A DNA stretch of 64,000 nt, taken from an uncultured Bacteroidota bacterium. Lineage in GTDB: Bacteria; Bacteroidota; Bacteroidia; Flavobacteriales; Flavobacteriaceae. Position numbers and translations under genes: made by a program. The notes under the pieces were generated by a model. The model worked only from the letters and a program-made list of their open reading frames with translations, searched no databases and was not told the origin of the DNA. Below are positions 61,864-64,000 of this stretch, piece by piece. Every line of letters begins with the position of its first letter. Within the stretch, counting starts at the first letter, position 1. The stretch is from NCBI GenBank assembly GCA_902581145.1, contig CACHNE010000007.1, positions 1 through 64,000 of the forward strand, given 5' to 3'.

Positions 61864-64000
61864 TAAGATTAACTATATTTTTACTATTTACAAACCTGAT
61901 TTTTAGTCAAACTTTTGATAAAGACTATTTAGACGGCACGATAATTTTTAAATTAAATAATTATGTTGAGCCTAATGTAGATACTTTGATAATGAAATCT
62001 GATAATATTGGATTAGAAGATGATTTAAATGACTACCCAAAAATTAAGAATATCTTCATTGATATCAATGTAGTGAATTTTGAACGTCCAAGCTATTTTA
62101 CCTCCAAAAGAGAACTACAAAAGATTTACAGAATTACATTTAATGAATTTAATCAAATTGATAATTTGATTTCTAAACTTAACAAACTTGATAATGTTGT
62201 TTACGCTGAAAAAGAACCTATTTACAAAACAACTTACATTCCAGATGATACATATCATTATGGCACAAACAAGTGGTACCACAGTCAGGTAAATTCTGAA
62301 CAAGCTTGGGATATATCGCTGGGAAGTGAATCTGTAAAAATTGCAATTGTTGATAATGCCATTGCTACTGAACATCTTGATTTAAATGTTTTAAAAAAAG
62401 AGATATTGCTGATAATGACGATAATACTACTCCTCCAAGAACCTATAATGAAAATCAATCTTGGTCTCATGGAACTCACTGTGCAGGGCTCGCTACTGCT
62501 GAAATAAATAACTCAACTGGAATCGCTTCTATTGGAGGTAATGTTCAACTAATCGCTGTTAAGGCCACTGGTGATTCTCAAGATCCTGGTTTTACTTATT
62601 ATGGGTATGCAGGGGTTCAGTGGGCATGTGAAAATGGAGCTAATGTAGTTAGTATGTCTTACGGATCGCAAAATTCATCTAATGCAATGCAAGAGCTTAT
62701 AAACTCTTATCCAGAGGTTGTTTTTATTGCTGCTGCCGGAAATCAATCTTCCGCAGAACAATATTTTCCTGCTGCTTATTCAAATGTTATTGGGGTTGGT
62801 TCTGTAGATTCAAATGACCTAAGATCTTCTTTCTCAAATTATAATTCTGGTATTCCTTGGATAGATATCTCTGCACCTGGAGGATATTCCTATGGCGGAT
62901 TGTTAAGCACGGTATATTCAGCAAGTTTAGACGGGTATGCAAAATTTGGTGGTACATCTATGGCTACACCTCTTGCAGCAGGGCTTGTAGGTCTTATGAT
63001 TAGTGTTAATCCATCACTTACTCCTAATCAAATTCAAAATTGTATTACAAGTAGTGGAGTAGATATAAATCAAAATATTGGACCAAGAATTGATGCTTAT
63101 CAGGCTATTATTTGTGCATTACCTAATGATAATAGTCCAATACCTGCATTTACCGCCTCTCCACAGGTTGCTTATGAAAATCAACCTGTACTTTTTACCA
63201 ATAATTCAGTTAATGCAACCAATTGGTCTTGGACATTCGAAGGTGGAAGCCCAAGCAGCTATGTAGGGGAAAATCCACCAGAAATTTATTATTCAGATGT
63301 TGGAAATTATAATGTTAGCCTGACAGTAACCAACGAAATTGGTGAAGAAAACCTTACCAAAGAAAATTACATAACGGTCTATTATGAACCTAGTGGAGCC
63401 TGGATATTACAAAATACATCATTTGAAAGCCAAGGCACAGGTATTAATTATATTTCGATTGCTAACGAAGATGTAGTTTGGGCTACAGCATTCGATGGCT
63501 CAGGATCTGGTCTTAATCTTCAACAATTTAGCAAGACCAATGATGGTGGGCAAAATTGGCAATCATACTCAATTGATATTGGAAATACAAACTTGGGTAT
63601 TTCGATGATTCATGCTTACAATGAAAATATTGCTTGGTTAGTTGCCTATCCTAGGGGGGCGAATCAAACAGGTGGTATTTTTAAGACTACTGATGGTGGA
63701 GAAAACTGGTTAAGACAAAATAGTGCTAACTATGATACAAGCTCATCTTTTGCCAATGTTGTTTATTTTTGGGATGAGAATACAGGATTTGCACAAGGCG
63801 ATCCAATCAACGGAGAGTTTGAATTATATGTGACTGATGACGGGGGAAATAACTGGCAACAAGTACCCGGCACGAATATTCCAAATCCTCTCGGGGGAGA
63901 ATATGGATATACACGTCAAATTGAAGTTGTTAACGATAATGTTTGGTTCACAACCAATAGAGGTAGAATTTTTTATTCTGATGATAGAGGAAACTCTTGG
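61860..64000 (+). CDS. Subtilisin-like S8 peptidase, frameshifted, partial
   Basis: The first frame (61860-62507, 215 residues) holds a signal peptide (MIRLTIFLLFTNLIFS-Q), a propeptide-like region (about 25-120) and the catalytic Asp165 (KIAIVDNAIATEHLDL). At the A7 run (62393-62399) homology moves to the -1 frame, which stays open to the window end: His (codon 62477) in SHGTHCAGLA, oxyanion Asn in IAAAGNQSS and Ser (codon 62957) in GGTSMATPLAAG. A PKD-like domain follows (NWSWTFEGGSPSS), then BNR/sortilin-like repeats (FKTTDGGENW, YVTDDGGNNW). The original frame adds 35 unrelated residues and stops. So the enzyme is active only if ribosomes or polymerase slip, or if one A was lost in sequencing. 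It runs off the window. Confidence 0.85.
62390..62399 (+). other. Slippery heptamer at the S8 peptidase frameshift
   Basis: The in-frame codons GTT-TTA-AAA-AAA-GAG contain T-TTA-AAA and A-AAA-AAA, both classic -1 slippage heptamers in the right phase. A -1 shift here continues as ...KK-R-D-I-A-D, joining the two halves exactly. A missing A in the homopolymer would have the same effect. Confidence 0.6.

Noticed and set aside
1-64000. CRISPR arrays, insertion sequences, prophage or rRNA genes
   Set aside because: No spaced direct repeats, transposase motifs, phage structural genes or rRNA sequence were recognised anywhere in the window.

Overview
The window is AT-rich chromosomal DNA from a marine member of the Flavobacteriia (Bacteroidetes). 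The evidence is: the promoter form TTG-N~21-TAnnTTTG (best ahead of tuf, grpE and ilvE), an almost complete lack of Shine-Dalgarno sequences except at rpsU, a type IX secretion sorting domain on a secreted nuclease, a Bacteroidetes-type DnaJ, a GSII-type glutamine synthetase, and a green-tuned proteorhodopsin next to a Blh-type beta-carotene cleavage gene. The last pair points to a light-using surface-ocean bacterium. Genus cannot be fixed from the window.

Layout. 1-3.6 kb: the edge of a VanX-like dipeptidase gene, a DUF5916 outer-membrane protein and a DUF4369 lipoprotein that stops where relatives carry a thioredoxin domain. 3.5-17.8 kb (all minus strand): the transcription/translation block tuf - tRNA-Trp - secE - nusG - rplK - rplA - rplJ - rplL - rpoB - rpoC, followed by DUF3467, idi, a PTPS/QueD homologue and a cupin. 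Hairpins lie after tuf, in the rplK leader and between rplL and rpoB. 17.9-21.8 kb: an accessory insert (AlkA-like glycosylase, membrane protein, duplicated YdhR-like lipoprotein, and a flavodoxin-fold oxidoreductase/DoxX-like/small membrane protein cassette) separating tuf from its usual tRNA-Thr-Tyr-Gly-Thr cluster (21.8-22.1 kb). 22.2-27.3 kb: xerC/D, rpsU, an alanine/sodium symporter, a cysteine-synthase-like enzyme and a LolC/E-like permease.

27.3-35.6 kb: cell-envelope and glycan genes (NamZ-type muramidase, FtsE-like ATPase, three glycosyltransferases, a sugar 3,4-ketoisomerase, a sulfotransferase, a Wzx-like flippase and a FemAB-like transferase). 35.6-37.3 kb: blh and proteorhodopsin, separated by a clear terminator. 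37.3-37.66 kb: the only long gene-free stretch, with an FNR/CRP-like palindrome. 37.7-47.7 kb: kdsA, an M28 peptidase, an NtrC-type regulator, a NatAB-like ABC exporter, dnaJ-grpE, an epimerase, ilvE and a MazG-like protein. 47.7-53.8 kb: DPP III, crcB, DUF1684, an M14 carboxypeptidase and DUF4396. 53.9-59.2 kb: an MBL protein, pyrF, prfA, purM and divergent glnA with an upstream 16-bp palindrome and a strong terminator. 59.3-64 kb: a Ca/Na exchanger, a T9SS-secreted endonuclease I, a stand-alone TonB plug lipoprotein, and a subtilisin-like protease whose catalytic Asp is split from His and Ser by a frameshift at an in-phase slippery A7 run.

Together the genes describe a marine heterotroph that digests peptides and nucleic acids outside the cytoplasm, makes a sulfated or deoxysugar surface glycan, and supplements its energy with a retinal proton pump whose chromophore is made next door. 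No rRNA genes, insertion sequences, prophage or CRISPR arrays were seen.
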